Counted from the stretch's first letter, positions 41,251 through 53,886 are shown. The stretch: 64,000 bases of DNA from JAAYCI01 sp031551695 (GCA_031551695.1 JAVBNG010000001.1:62001-126000); one strand, 5' to 3'. Program-made: numbers and translations. The notes: generated by a model not told the origin, from the letters alone.

Positions 41251-43083
41251 ATGAGCGACCAAATGCCGATTTTCAACAGCCAAAACGAACAGTACAAAAA
41301 ACCCTTCGGGGCGCTGAAGGCGGGGGAACCCGCCTTTTTCGCGTTGCATGTGCCGAAGGGATACGGCTGCGGTGAGCCCCGCATGTTTTTGCAAAAGGAC
41401 GGCGAAGCCGCGGTGGAATACCGCATGGAAAAAAACAGTGCTGAGGGCGGCGGGGACGCCGGCGGCGAAACCGACGTGTTCACCATCCGCCTGTGCCTGC
41501 CGGACGTGGGCCTTTATTTTTACTGGTTTGATTTGTGGGTAAACTATCGCAAACTGTTCAGGGGCCAAATGGGGCGGGCCGTGGAAACGACCGGCACGGG
41601 CGACGCGTGGCAGCTTACGGTGTACGCGGCGGATTTCACCACCCCCAGCGAAATGCACGGTGCGGTGATGTACCAGATTTTCCCCGACCGCTTTTACGAG
41701 GGCAACTCCGGCAAGCCCCACATTTACAACGAGCGCGTGTACCGCGCCAACAAAGACGGCGAGCCCTATTTTTGGCCCATTGAAGAGGAAAGCGGCTTTT
41801 TGACGCAGGACTACTACGGCGGGGACTTCGCGGGCATCAAGGCGCGGCTGCGGTACCTGCGCGGCCTCGGCGTCAGCTACATCTACCTGAACCCCATTGC
41901 CGAGGCCCACGCGAACCACCGCTACAACACGGCGGACTATTTGAACGCCGACCCCTACCTCGGCACCAACGAGGACTTTACCGAGCTGTGCGACGAGGCG
42001 GCAAGCTACGGCATCCGCATCATTTTGGACGGCGTGTTCAGCCACACCGGGTCCGACAGCATCTACTTCAACCGCGAGGGCCGCTACCCCACCCACGGCG
42101 CGTGGCAGGGGGCCGATTCCCCCTACCGCGGCTGGTACCATTTCCACCCGGACGGCACCTACGACAGCTGGTGGGGCTTCGACACCCTGCCCGCCTGCAA
42201 CAAGGACGACCCCGGCTTGTGCGCCTTCATCTGCGGGGCGGGCGGCGTTATCGACACGTGGATGAAGCGCGGCGCGGCGGGCTACCGGCTGGACGTGGCG
42301 GATGAACTGCCGGATAGCTTTATTGCAGACATCCGCGCGGCGGTGAAGCGCCACGGAGACGACAAGCTGCTGATTGGCGAGGTGTGGGAGGACGCGTCCC
42401 ACAAAATGGCCTACGGCGTGCGCAGGCGCTACTTTTTGGGCGGGGAGCTGGACGGCGTGATGAACTATGTGTTCCGCACGGCTATTTTGAAATTTTTGGG
42501 CGGCTACGGCGCACAGGAGTTTGCGGACACAGTGATGCAAACGGTGGAAAACTACCCCGCGCCCGCCATGGCGGCCTGCACAACGCACATTTCCACCCAC
42601 GACACCGAGCGCGCCATCACGGCCCTTGCGGGTGAGCCGCTCGGCCACCACGACCGCAGCTGGCAAAGCGGGCGGCGCCTAACGCCCGCCCAGTGGGAAA
42701 CGGGCATGGCGAAAATGCGGCTTGCCTTTGTGCTGCAGTTCACGCTGCCGGGGGTGCCCTGCGTGTACTACGGCGACGAAATTCCCATGCAGGGCTACAA
42801 GGACCCGTTCAACCGCGCCTATTTCAACTGGCACGCCCCGGAAAGCGGCCTTGGCCGCCTTGTGGCGGACCTTGCCCGCCTGCGCCGCGAAAGCCCGGCC
42901 TTCAAGGAGAGCGGCATCCGCTTTTTGCGGGCGGAAGACGGCGTGCTGGTGTTCGAGCGCTTTGGCGTAAACGGCAGCCGCGCTGTGGTGGCGGTGAACG
43001 GCTCGCGCGAAGCGATCACCGTGGAGCTTCCCGCGGGCAGTGTGGATGTGCTGCCCATGGGGTATGCCTTTGGGCATGATTAG
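41251..43083 (+). CDS. GH13 alpha-glucosidase/neopullulanase-type amylase, intracellular
   Basis: 610 aa, no signal peptide. N-terminal beta domain (~1-130) as in maltogenic amylases and neopullulanases, then the (beta/alpha)8 barrel: YQIFPDRFYEGN, DGVFSHTGSDS, YRLDVADEL (nucleophile Asp348), LIGEVWED (acid/base Glu377), STHDTERA (Asp451). C-terminal beta domain AVVAVNGSREAITVEL. Trims maltodextrins for GlgP, whose gene ends 41 bp upstream. Confidence 0.93.
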   Translation: MSDQMPIFNSQNEQYKKPFGALKAGEPAFFALHVPKGYGCGEPRMFLQKDGEAAVEYRMEKNSAEGGGDAGGETDVFTIRLCLPDVGLYFYWFDLWVNYRKLFRGQMGRAVETTGTGDAWQLTVYAADFTTPSEMHGAVMYQIFPDRFYEGNSGKPHIYNERVYRANKDGEPYFWPIEEESGFLTQDYYGGDFAGIKARLRYLRGLGVSYIYLNPIAEAHANHRYNTADYLNADPYLGTNEDFTELCDEAASYGIRIILDGVFSHTGSDSIYFNREGRYPTHGAWQGADSPYRGWYHFHPDGTYDSWWGFDTLPACNKDDPGLCAFICGAGGVIDTWMKRGAAGYRLDVADELPDSFIADIRAAVKRHGDDKLLIGEVWEDASHKMAYGVRRRYFLGGELDGVMNYVFRTAILKFLGGYGAQEFADTVMQTVENYPAPAMAACTTHISTHDTERAITALAGEPLGHHDRSWQSGRRLTPAQWETGMAKMRLAFVLQFTLPGVPCVYYGDEIPMQGYKDPFNRAYFNWHAPESGLGRLVADLARLRRESPAFKESGIRFLRAEDGVLVFERFGVNGSRAVVAVNGSREAITVELPAGSVDVLPMGYAFGHD

Positions 43084-43151
43084 ATTAGCGCAAAAAGGCC
43101 GATGGAGAATTCCCGACGGCCTGAGACTGTCAAAGAGATGCACGAGTGTGC

Positions 43152-43283
43152 AGGGGCCGGGGGCGCAAAAGCTTATCGTCAGCCGCAAGCCGAATCGCGA
43201 ACAACGTCTCTTCGTTGTACGCGATTCGGCGCGGAAGGTAGATATGCGTTGCGCCACCGGACACTGCGCACGGGCCAGCCTTT
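43152..43283 (+). repeat. structured dispersed element, copy D (best-formed)
   Basis: CTTATCGTCAGCCGCAAG, inner stem GCCGAATCGCG / CGCGATTCGGC (43189-43199, 43220-43230), A-A mismatch, ACAACG/CGTTGT, then GCGGAAGGTAGATATGCG and GTTGCGCCACCGGACACTG. Outer arms GCAGGGGCCGGGGGCGCAA and TTGCGCCACCGGACACTGC pair over about 19 bp. Confidence 0.88.
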
Positions 43284-43293
43284 TTGCCAAGCT

Positions 43294-43333
43294 AAGGCCG
43301 ATGGGGAAAACCCCACCGGCCTTTCATTTGCCG
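43294..43333. terminator. terminator between convergent amylase and esterase genes
   Basis: AAGGCCG-A-TGGGG, loop AAAA, CCCCA-C-CGGCCTT, then TCATTTG. A weaker relative (AGGCCG/CGGCCT) lies at 43098-43121 just after the amylase. Confidence 0.7.
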
Positions 43334-43365
43334 AATTTTCTTTTTGCAGCAGGCCTTGCGCCCCG

Positions 43366-44532
43366 CTACCCCAAGTGCGCCTTCATGAATTTTCCGATTT
43401 CATCCATACAGTCCTCCGCCTGCGGGAAGATGCCCGTGGCGTCGGCAAACCCGTGGGACAGGCCACTGTAGCGCACAGCGGTCACGTCCACGCCGGCCTT
43501 TTGCAGCTTGCGGGCGTAGCTTTCGCACTCCACGCGCAAAAAGTCGTACTCGCCGTACAAAATGATGGTGGGCGGCATGCCCGCCAGTTTGCCAAGGTAC
43601 GGGCTCACATACGGGCTGCGCATGTCCGCCGCGCCCAGCAGCTTTACAAGGCCGTTTTCACCGCCGGCCACCTTCAGCATGTTAATCATGGGCGTGACCA
43701 GCTTTTTCTGGCTCTCGTCTATCCGGTAGGCCGTTTCATCAAAGCAGTATTCCTCGTCCTCTACGCCGGCCATGTTCACCGTGGGGTACAACAGGGCCTC
43801 GGCCTTCACAAGGCCCTTGCCCTCGTCCCGGTCCTTCATGGCGCACACCGTGGCAAGGTTGCCCCCGGCGGAATCGCCCGCGATGCAGATTTTCGCGCCG
43901 TCGCCGCCGAAGGACGCCGCGTTTTCCGCTATCCACAAAAGCACGGCGTAGCAGTCGTCCAGCCCGGCGGGGTAGGGGTGTTCCGGCGCAAGGCGGTAGC
44001 CCGCACTCACGCACACATAGCCGGTGTGCTCCACCAGCAGCTTGCACATTTCTTCCACCACGTCCATGCTGCCCGCGGCAAAGCCGCCGCCATGGATGTA
44101 GTAAAACACCGGCACGGGCGTTTTTGCCGGGGCCTCCGGCGTGTAGATGCGCACGGGGATGTCCACGCCGCTCGCCCCCAGGGGCCCTTCTCTTGCCCCT
44201 TCAGGGCAATTCACCTTGTGCACCGTGGCGCTTTTGGTGGCCACGCCCCGGGTGATGGGAATGCTTTTGATGCCGTCGAACATTTTACGCATGGTTTTGG
44301 CTGTTTTGGCCGGGTTCGACGACTTGCCGAAATTCTTTATCATCAGCTTCACGACGGCGCCACGCACGCCGGAAAACATGGGCGCCATCTGTGCGGCAAG
44401 GCGCGGGTCCAGCATGCCGGGGCGGTCCTCGCCCGGAACAGGTTTCACCACAATTTCAAGCCCGCGCTCGGCAACGGTTTTTTGCTGCTCCGTAAGGGAT
44501 TTCAGTTCTTTTTCCGTGTATTTGCGCTTCAT
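43366..44532 (-). CDS. alpha/beta-hydrolase esterase of the hormone-sensitive-lipase family
   Basis: 388 aa. HGGG oxyanion motif (147-150), catalytic Ser221 in CIAGDSAGGNLA, Asp in LYGEYDFLRVE, His in SGLSHGFAD. A ~130-residue N-terminal cap precedes. Residues ~108-122 (NCPEGAREGPLGASG) are coded by a module of the dispersed element (copy E type), an in-frame insertion just before the core. Cytosolic carboxylesterase or deacylase; substrate unknown. Downstream of a radical-SAM maturase gene by 60 bp. Confidence 0.9.
   Translation of the reverse strand: MKRKYTEKELKSLTEQQKTVAERGLEIVVKPVPGEDRPGMLDPRLAAQMAPMFSGVRGAVVKLMIKNFGKSSNPAKTAKTMRKMFDGIKSIPITRGVATKSATVHKVNCPEGAREGPLGASGVDIPVRIYTPEAPAKTPVPVFYYIHGGGFAAGSMDVVEEMCKLLVEHTGYVCVSAGYRLAPEHPYPAGLDDCYAVLLWIAENAASFGGDGAKICIAGDSAGGNLATVCAMKDRDEGKGLVKAEALLYPTVNMAGVEDEEYCFDETAYRIDESQKKLVTPMINMLKVAGGENGLVKLLGAADMRSPYVSPYLGKLAGMPPTIILYGEYDFLRVECESYARKLQKAGVDVTAVRYSGLSHGFADATGIFPQAEDCMDEIGKFMKAHLG
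44167..44211 (-). repeat. dispersed-element module inside the esterase gene
   Basis: Minus strand TTGCCCTGAAGGGGCAAGAG then AAGGGCCCCTGGGGGCG, nearly the same as the insert of copy E (TTGCCCCGAAGGGGCAAGAG then AAGCCGCCCGGGGGCG, near 52330-52365). The piece stays in frame. Confidence 0.7.
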
Positions 44533-44592
44533 GGCCGGTCTCCCTTCCTATGGCTGTGCTGCACACAGCATACACCTTCACAAGCGAAATGA

Positions 44593-45714
44593 CTATGAAT
44601 TTTGCTGGATATTCTGCGCAATGGCCTGCATGCGCGGTAAAGCGTAAGCAAAAAACAGTTTGTACCCCGCGCAAAGGCGGTTTTCGCCCGTTTCACCGGG
44701 GGTGGCCTCACAGTCTCGCCGGCAGCCGCCGCGGCAAATGGAAAGATATTCGCACCGGTGACACGCCTTCGGTGGGCGCGGCGGCAGGGTCTCAAAGCTG
44801 CGCGCCTCGGGGGAGGAGAGCATTTCCGTAAAAGAATCGGTGTGCACATTGCCAAGGATGTAATCGTCCAGCACGTAAAAATCGCATGGGTACACGTTGC
44901 CGTCGGCCTCCACCACGGGGTAGGCCTTGCAGCGGCCCGTCATGCCGCAGTTTTCCGCTTCCTCGCCCATCAGCATGCGCACCCAGTTGTCGAACATGCG
45001 CACGGAGTAATAGTCGCCTTTGATGAAGTCCGCGTGCCACAGGTCAAAAAAACGGCATAGGAACCGGCCGTACTCCTCGGCGGTAAGCGCCCAGTCCGCG
45101 CCGCTCGCTTCTGTTTCGGCAAAGCCGTCCAGGCAGGGAATGAGCTGAATAAAGCGGTAATTGTTGCGCTTGTAAAAGCGGTACATCTCTTCCGGCTGGC
45201 GGGCAAAGGTGCCCGTCACCACGGAAAGCACGTTGAAATCCGCCCCGGCATCGCTCAGGGTGTCGGCGGCTTTTTTGCACAGGGTGTGGGTGGTTTTGCC
45301 GTTTGCCGTGCGGCGCAAAGCGTCGTGCACGGGGCGAGCGCCATCGATGGAAAGGCCCACCAAAAAATCGTTATTGGCAAAAAACTCCGCCCACGCGGGC
45401 GTAATCAGGGTGCCGTTCGTCTGGATGGAATTTTGCAAGGGAATGCCCCGGGTGTTATATTTTTGCTCCAGTTCCATCAGCTTTTCGTAAAACGGTAGCC
45501 CTACCAGCATAGGCTCGCCCCCTTGAAAGCCGAATGAAATGAAGCCGGTTGTTTCATCAAACGCCTTTTGCACCAGCGTTTCCAGCGTCTTTTCGTCCAT
45601 CATGCCGCGGTTGGCTTCTTCGCGCACGGCGGTAACATCCCGGTAAAAGCAATATTCACAGCGCATGTTGCAGTTGCCCGAGGCGGGTTTTATCAAAAGA
45701 GACAAAGCATTCAT
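44593..45714 (-). CDS. radical-SAM/SPASM protein, anaerobic sulfatase-maturase (anSME) family
   Basis: 373 aa. Radical-SAM cluster SGNCNMRCEYCFYRD (Cys15, 19, 22), ISFGFQGGEPMLVGL, SIDGARPVHDALR, and a SPASM domain with CGMTGRCKAYPVVEADGNVY and CHRCEYLSICRGGCRRDC carrying auxiliary 4Fe-4S clusters. anSMEs turn Cys/Ser of sulfatases into formylglycine; relatives modify peptides. No sulfatase or precursor peptide gene is seen nearby, so the target is open. GGGAGG before ATG 45714; followed by the esterase. Confidence 0.9.
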   Translation of the reverse strand: MNALSLLIKPASGNCNMRCEYCFYRDVTAVREEANRGMMDEKTLETLVQKAFDETTGFISFGFQGGEPMLVGLPFYEKLMELEQKYNTRGIPLQNSIQTNGTLITPAWAEFFANNDFLVGLSIDGARPVHDALRRTANGKTTHTLCKKAADTLSDAGADFNVLSVVTGTFARQPEEMYRFYKRNNYRFIQLIPCLDGFAETEASGADWALTAEEYGRFLCRFFDLWHADFIKGDYYSVRMFDNWVRMLMGEEAENCGMTGRCKAYPVVEADGNVYPCDFYVLDDYILGNVHTDSFTEMLSSPEARSFETLPPRPPKACHRCEYLSICRGGCRRDCEATPGETGENRLCAGYKLFFAYALPRMQAIAQNIQQNS

Positions 45715-45812
45715 TGTGTCCTCCCTTTGGCGCGGCGCGGCCGCACGGCGTTTGGCGTTATTCTATGCGCAGGGCGGTGAAATTTGCGGCGGATTTCGTC
45801 GAAATCGCACCC

Positions 45813-45870
45813 TTGGCGCGCAGTGTGGCGGCATGGTATACTAAAACATGTTGGAACTAATTCCAGTATA
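45813..45870 (+). promoter_or_regulatory. corA promoter with nested inverted repeats
   Basis: TTGGCG (45813-45818), 18 bp, TATACT (45837-45842). The -10 box is also the left arm of TATACT...AGTATA (45865-45870), which encloses TGGAA-CTAA-TTCCA (45855-45868): an operator or leader-hairpin candidate. Confidence 0.55.
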
Positions 45871-45918
45871 GCACATCGTCATCACATCCGCGCATGCGGA
45901 TTTTGCGAGGGGTTTGCC

Positions 45919-46857
45919 ATGTTTGTATACAACATCGACACCGGAACCCGGCTGGACCACGCGCCCACAGCGCCGCCGGCCGCCGGGGACCATTATTTCA
46001 TCCACTGTTCCTCTGCCGAGATGGAGGGCATTGAGGACGTGTTCGACTTTGCGCCAGACACCCTGGCCGACTGCACCAACTTCGACGAAAACACCCGGCT
46101 CACCAGCTTTCCCGGCTATGACTTCACCAGCCTGGTTTATTTTTCCATGCAGGACGGCGCCGCGGTGTTCAGTGAGGTGAACATCTACGCGGGCGAGCGG
46201 TTTATTGTACTGGTGACGCAGGAAGGCGACGAGCATGTGCGGGACATACGCGAGCGCATTGTTTCCCACGTGGGCAACCTGCCCCACGCCCACGGCATGA
46301 ACCGCGTGTATTATTTTATTTTCGACGTGCTGCTCACGTCCATGTCCGAGTCGCTCGAAAAGCTGGAGGACGGGCTGAACGCCGTGGAAAAAACGCTGGT
46401 GGGCAACGTGGACGAAAGCCACTTTGCCAGCGTGGCCGCCGCGCGGGAAAGCGTGTACCGCGTGCGCAAGCACCTGCGCCCGCTTTTGTATGTGGGCGAC
46501 CAATTGCTTGTGGATGAAAACAATTTGATCTCTGAAGAAAATCTGCGGTTTTTCCGCAATGTGGACCAGCGCATCAACAAGATTTTTGATTTTTCCCAAA
46601 GCTTGCAGGAATACGCAAACCGCCTGTCGAACCAATACGACTCGCGCCTGACTGCACGCACCAACGACGTGGTGAACAAGCTCACCATCATCACCCTGTT
46701 CCTAAGCCCCCTCACGGTCATCAGCGGCATTTACGGCATGAACTTCACCCACATGCCGGAGCTGGAGTGGTATTACGGCTACCCCCTTGCCCTGGGGCTG
46801 ATGGCTTTGGTGAGCGCCATCAGCTTCATTGTTTTAAAGCTGAAAAAATGGCTGTGA
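45919..46857 (+). CDS. corA: CorA-family divalent cation transporter
   Basis: 312 aa. Acidic/charged N-terminal cytoplasmic funnel with long helices (SMSESLEKLEDGLNAVEKTL...), then two C-terminal membrane helices with the pore signature GIYGMNFTHMPEL and a Lys-rich tail (LKLKKWL). Moves Mg2+ or Co2+/Ni2+ across the membrane as a pentamer. ATG 45919 with GAGGGG upstream; terminator overlaps its stop codon. Confidence 0.93.
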   Translation: MFVYNIDTGTRLDHAPTAPPAAGDHYFIHCSSAEMEGIEDVFDFAPDTLADCTNFDENTRLTSFPGYDFTSLVYFSMQDGAAVFSEVNIYAGERFIVLVTQEGDEHVRDIRERIVSHVGNLPHAHGMNRVYYFIFDVLLTSMSESLEKLEDGLNAVEKTLVGNVDESHFASVAAARESVYRVRKHLRPLLYVGDQLLVDENNLISEENLRFFRNVDQRINKIFDFSQSLQEYANRLSNQYDSRLTARTNDVVNKLTIITLFLSPLTVISGIYGMNFTHMPELEWYYGYPLALGLMALVSAISFIVLKLKKWL

Positions 46858-46880
46858 GAATCCCCTCACAGCCATTTTTC
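46844..46880. terminator. terminator overlapping the corA stop
   Basis: Perfect 15-bp stem AAAAATGGCTGTGAG / CTCACAGCCATTTTT; A-rich left and T-rich right sides allow action in both directions. Confidence 0.9.
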
Positions 46881-46931
46881 TTGCAACTAATAAAACCTTC
46901 GCCCGGCCAACCATCAAAGGCGCAAACTTAA

Positions 46932-46986
46932 CCCCCTGCACCCAGAGCGCCGCACAGCGGCGCGAGATTGACAGAGGCGGCACGCC
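46932..46986 (+). repeat. GC-rich repeat family 2, abutting the thrC stop
   Basis: CCCTGCACCCAGAGCGCCGC-ACAGCGGCGCGAGATTGACA-GAGGCGGCACGCC, then the thrC stop codon. Near-identical layout to the copy abutting zapA and to the pieces within the U32 gene. Confidence 0.7.
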
Positions 46987-48228
46987 TCATTGCGGGCCGC
47001 CAATTTCCTTGAAGGCAGCCAGCAGCTTGTCCATGTCCGGCGGCACCGAAAGCGGCGCCCCGGCGGCTTTTTGCGCGCTCACAATGTCCTTCAGGCCGTT
47101 GCCTGTCACCATGCTCACCACGGTGGCGTCCTGCGGGATCATCCCCGCCTTCACGGCCTTGATGAGGCCGGCAGTGCCCGCAACGCCCGCGGGTTCGCCA
47201 AACACGCCCGTCAGGCGGCCCAGGGTGCGCATGGCGGCCAAAATCTCCTCGTCGCTCACGTTGACGGTAAGCCCTTTGCTCTCCACCACGGCGTTCACGG
47301 CCTTTGTAAAGTTGCGCGGCACGCCCACGGCAATGCTGTCTGCAATGGTGTTCTCCTCCATGGGGATGAGGTTCGAGCGGCCCTCGGCAATGGCCTGGTT
47401 GATGGGGTAGCACCCCTCGGCCTGCACGCTCAAAAGCTTCGGCAGCTTGTCAATAAAGCCGGTGGCGTACAGGTCTTTCAGGCCCTTCCACACGCCCGCG
47501 ATGCTGCACCCGTCGCCCACGCTGCACACGATGTAGTCCGGCGCTTTCCAGTTCAGCTGCTCGCAAATTTCCAGAGATACCGTCTTTTTGCCCTCGGACA
47601 GGAACGGGTTGATGGCCGCGTTGCGGTTGTACCAGCCCCAGCGGTCAATGGCTTCGGCGCTCAGCTTGAAGGTGTCCTCATAGTTGCCCTGCACGCTCAC
47701 CACCGTGGCGCCAAAAATCAGCAGCTGGGCCACCTTGCCGGCGGGCGCGCGGCCCGGCACAAAAATGTAGGTTTTCAGCCCCCTTGCCGCCGCGTTGCCG
47801 GCAAGGGAAGACGCCGCGTTGCCCGTGGACGAACAGGCGATGGTGTCGGCCCCGGCCTCGGTGGCCTTCACCACGGCCATGGCAGAGGCGCGGTCCTTCA
47901 TGCTGGAGGTGGGGTTGAAGCCGTCGTCCTTCACGTACAGGTTTGGCATGCCAAGCTCGGCGCCAAGGCGGTCCACCTTGTACAGCGGGGACATGCCCAC
48001 CCGCAGGCCGCCGGTGTAGCTGTCCGGCTCCACGGGCAGCAACTCTTTGTAGCGCCACATGGAGGGCTCTTTGCGGTTTTCAAGGTCCTTTTTGCCAAAA
48101 TGGGCCTTGATTTTGGCATAGTCATACACAATATCCAAAATGCCCCCGCAAGAACAGTTTGTCACATCGGGTGCCGCGGCGTACTCCTTGCCGCACAATA
48201 CACATTTTGCCCCTTTTACATGATCCAT
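46987..48228 (-). CDS. thrC: threonine synthase
   Basis: 413 aa PLP enzyme. Short N-terminal Cys motif (Cys9, 12, 25, 27; CVLCGKEY...CSCGG) as in many clostridial ThrC, then GMSPLYKVDRLGAELG, PLP Lys111 in NPTSSMKDRASA, SSTGNAASSLAGNAAA, and SVGDGCSIAGVWKGL. Makes threonine from O-phosphohomoserine. AGGAG before ATG 48228. Monocistronic; together with tdh-kbl at 58-60 kb the strain both makes and degrades threonine. Confidence 0.95.
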   Translation of the reverse strand: MDHVKGAKCVLCGKEYAAAPDVTNCSCGGILDIVYDYAKIKAHFGKKDLENRKEPSMWRYKELLPVEPDSYTGGLRVGMSPLYKVDRLGAELGMPNLYVKDDGFNPTSSMKDRASAMAVVKATEAGADTIACSSTGNAASSLAGNAAARGLKTYIFVPGRAPAGKVAQLLIFGATVVSVQGNYEDTFKLSAEAIDRWGWYNRNAAINPFLSEGKKTVSLEICEQLNWKAPDYIVCSVGDGCSIAGVWKGLKDLYATGFIDKLPKLLSVQAEGCYPINQAIAEGRSNLIPMEENTIADSIAVGVPRNFTKAVNAVVESKGLTVNVSDEEILAAMRTLGRLTGVFGEPAGVAGTAGLIKAVKAGMIPQDATVVSMVTGNGLKDIVSAQKAAGAPLSVPPDMDKLLAAFKEIGGPQ

Positions 48229-48558
48229 GGTTTTCTCCTCCGGTTTTTCCGATTACATACAGTTCCATCACGCCTTTGGCGTATCCTGAAAGCCAGAAGG
48301 CGATGGCTGCCGTTACACTACTGAGCATACCACAAAACCGCAGGCAGGTGAAGGGATTCCCCAGCACTTGACCGAAAACTGGTGTGTTTGTATAAAAAAA
48401 TCCGGGCAAAAATGTGGGGATTCGCAGATTGGACAATTTTTTGTTACATAGAAGAAATTCTTTCGGGTTTATGCTATGATATACACTGTGACGTGCCTTC
48501 GCCGGCGGGTTTGAAGCGAAAAGCGAGGTATTTTTAAAGCAAAGGGTAAACATGCGTT
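48229..48558. other. intergenic region between divergent thrC and hybrid kinase
   Basis: No gene seen. On the minus strand TTCACC-17 bp-TATGCT near 48328-48356 may be the thrC promoter. On the plus strand a TATGAT box at 48475-48480 may serve the kinase, but no good -35 was found. Confidence 0.4.
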
Positions 48559-52251
<3,693 letters not shown>

Positions 52252-52279
52252 ATTTGCACGGCGCGGCGGGAGGCTGTCT

Positions 52280-52545
52280 ATGAACGCACGAGCGTGCAGG
52301 GGCCGGGGTGTGTAAGCTTATCGCGCCCCCGGGCGGCTTCTCTTGCCCCTTCGGGGCAACCACCGGCTCAGCCGCAAGGCGAATCACGAACAACGTTCCT
52401 TCGTTGTACGTGAGGCGCCGCCCGGCGCAATGAACCAAACGCGATTGCAGTGGCTAAAGCCGGAAGCCAAGGTTCCTTACATTTGGAGTAAGGCCTCGTC
52501 TAGATGAGCGTTGCGCCACCGGACACTGTGCGGGGGCCACCTTTT
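52280..52545 (+). repeat. structured dispersed element, copy E (with inserts)
   Basis: Starts GCACGAGCGTGCAGGGGCCG and CTTATCG like copy D; then an insert CGCCCCCGGGCGGCTTCTCT...CCGGCT; then CAGCCGCAAG, CGAACAACG-TTCCT-TCGTTGTACG; then a second insert; and ends GAGCGTTGCGCCACCGGACACTG as in copy D. The 52252-52654 gap otherwise has only the terminator at 52558. Confidence 0.85.
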
Positions 52546-52557
52546 TTTGACAAGCTG

Positions 52558-52599
52558 GCGCCCGTGTGCAAAAACGGCACACGGGCGCTTGTGTTTTTT
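52558..52599 (+). terminator. terminator after the hybrid kinase / copy E
   Basis: GCGCCCGTGTGC, loop, GCACACGGGCGC, then TTGTG and a run of eight Ts. Confidence 0.85.
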
Positions 52600-52654
52600 T
52601 TGCCGCTGGGGTACCATAACAGAAGTAGAATTGGTATAAAAAAGGAGGCCTACC

Positions 52655-53830
52655 TTGCAGGAACTGGAATTGAAATATGGCGTGAACCCGAACCAGACCC
52701 CGGCACGCATCTATGTGGAAGAGGGCGGACTGCCCCTGCGCGTGCTAAACGGCAGGCCGGGGTATATCAATTTCCTCGACGCGCTGAACGCGTGGCAGTT
52801 GGTGGCCGAGATGCAGGCAGCCACGGGCCTTGTTGCGGCGGCCTCGTTTAAGCATGTGTCGCCCGCCGGGGCGGCGGTGGGCCTGCCGCTTTCCGCGGTG
52901 GACCGCGCGGCCTTCGGCGTGGCGGAAGATGCGGCGGTGAGCCCCCTTGCTGCCGCCTATGCCCGCGCACGCGGCGCCGACCGCATGAGCAGCTACGGCG
53001 ACTGGGCCGCCCTTTCCGCCGAATGCGACGCCGCCACGGCGAAGCTGCTGCAACCCGAGGTGAGCGACGGTGTCATCGCCCCCGCTTTTACGGCGGAGGC
53101 GCTGGACATTTTAAAAGGCAAGCGCAAAGGCAACTACGCCGTTGTGCAAATCGACGCCGGCTACACGCCGCCGGCTCTGGAACGCCGCACGGTGTTCGGC
53201 GTCACCTTCGAGCAGGGCCGCAACGATTTACACATAAACGAAGCCATGCTGCAAAATATACCAACCATAAAAAAAGAGCTGACGGAAGGCCAAAAGCGGG
53301 ATTTGGTGCTGTCGCTCATCATTTTAAAATACACCCAGTCAAACTCCGTGTGCTGTGTGGAAAACGGGCAGGCCATTGGCATCGGCGCGGGCCAGCAAAG
53401 CCGGGTGCACTGCACTCGGCTGGCCTGCGGCAAGGCAGACACCTGGCATTTGCGCCGCCACGAAAAGGTGCTGGCGCTACCCTTCGCTCCGGACGCTCCC
53501 CGCGCCGCGCGGGACAACGCCATCGACGCGTACCTTTCCGATGATTTTGAGGCCCAGTGCAAAGCGGGGCTTTTTCCCGGTGTGTTCACGGCGGAACCCG
53601 CGCCCCTTTCGGCGGCGGAAAAACGCGCCTTCCTTTCCTGCATAAGCGGCGTGGCCCTTGGCAGCGACGCGTTTTTCCCCTTTAGCGACAACATCGAGCG
53701 CGCCGCCCAAAGCGGTGTTTCCGCCATCGCCCAGCCCGGCGGCAGCGTGCGCGACACAGATGTCATCGCCGCGGCCGACCGCCACGGCATCACCATGGCG
53801 TTCACCGGCGCGCGGCTGTTCCACCACTAG
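52655..53830 (+). CDS. AICAR transformylase (stand-alone PurH C-domain type)
   Basis: 391 aa. LKYGVNPNQTPARIY, FLDALNAWQLVAEMQ, AASFKHVSPAGAAVG, SSYGDWAALS, KYTQSNSVCCVENGQAIGIG, QQSRVHCTRLA, DAFFPFSDNIERA, and AQPGGSVRDTDVI are AICARFT hallmarks. There is no N-terminal IMP cyclohydrolase domain, so inosinate cyclohydrolase must be elsewhere. Formylates AICAR with 10-formyl-THF. Starts at TTG 52655 with a full AAAGGAGG 6 nt upstream; no ATG fits. Confidence 0.94.
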   Translation: MQELELKYGVNPNQTPARIYVEEGGLPLRVLNGRPGYINFLDALNAWQLVAEMQAATGLVAAASFKHVSPAGAAVGLPLSAVDRAAFGVAEDAAVSPLAAAYARARGADRMSSYGDWAALSAECDAATAKLLQPEVSDGVIAPAFTAEALDILKGKRKGNYAVVQIDAGYTPPALERRTVFGVTFEQGRNDLHINEAMLQNIPTIKKELTEGQKRDLVLSLIILKYTQSNSVCCVENGQAIGIGAGQQSRVHCTRLACGKADTWHLRRHEKVLALPFAPDAPRAARDNAIDAYLSDDFEAQCKAGLFPGVFTAEPAPLSAAEKRAFLSCISGVALGSDAFFPFSDNIERAAQSGVSAIAQPGGSVRDTDVIAAADRHGITMAFTGARLFHH

Positions 53831-53886
53831 GGGGCAAGAGGTACGGCGCTAACCATAGAAGAATGAATTTTGCGGGGGCATTGAGA

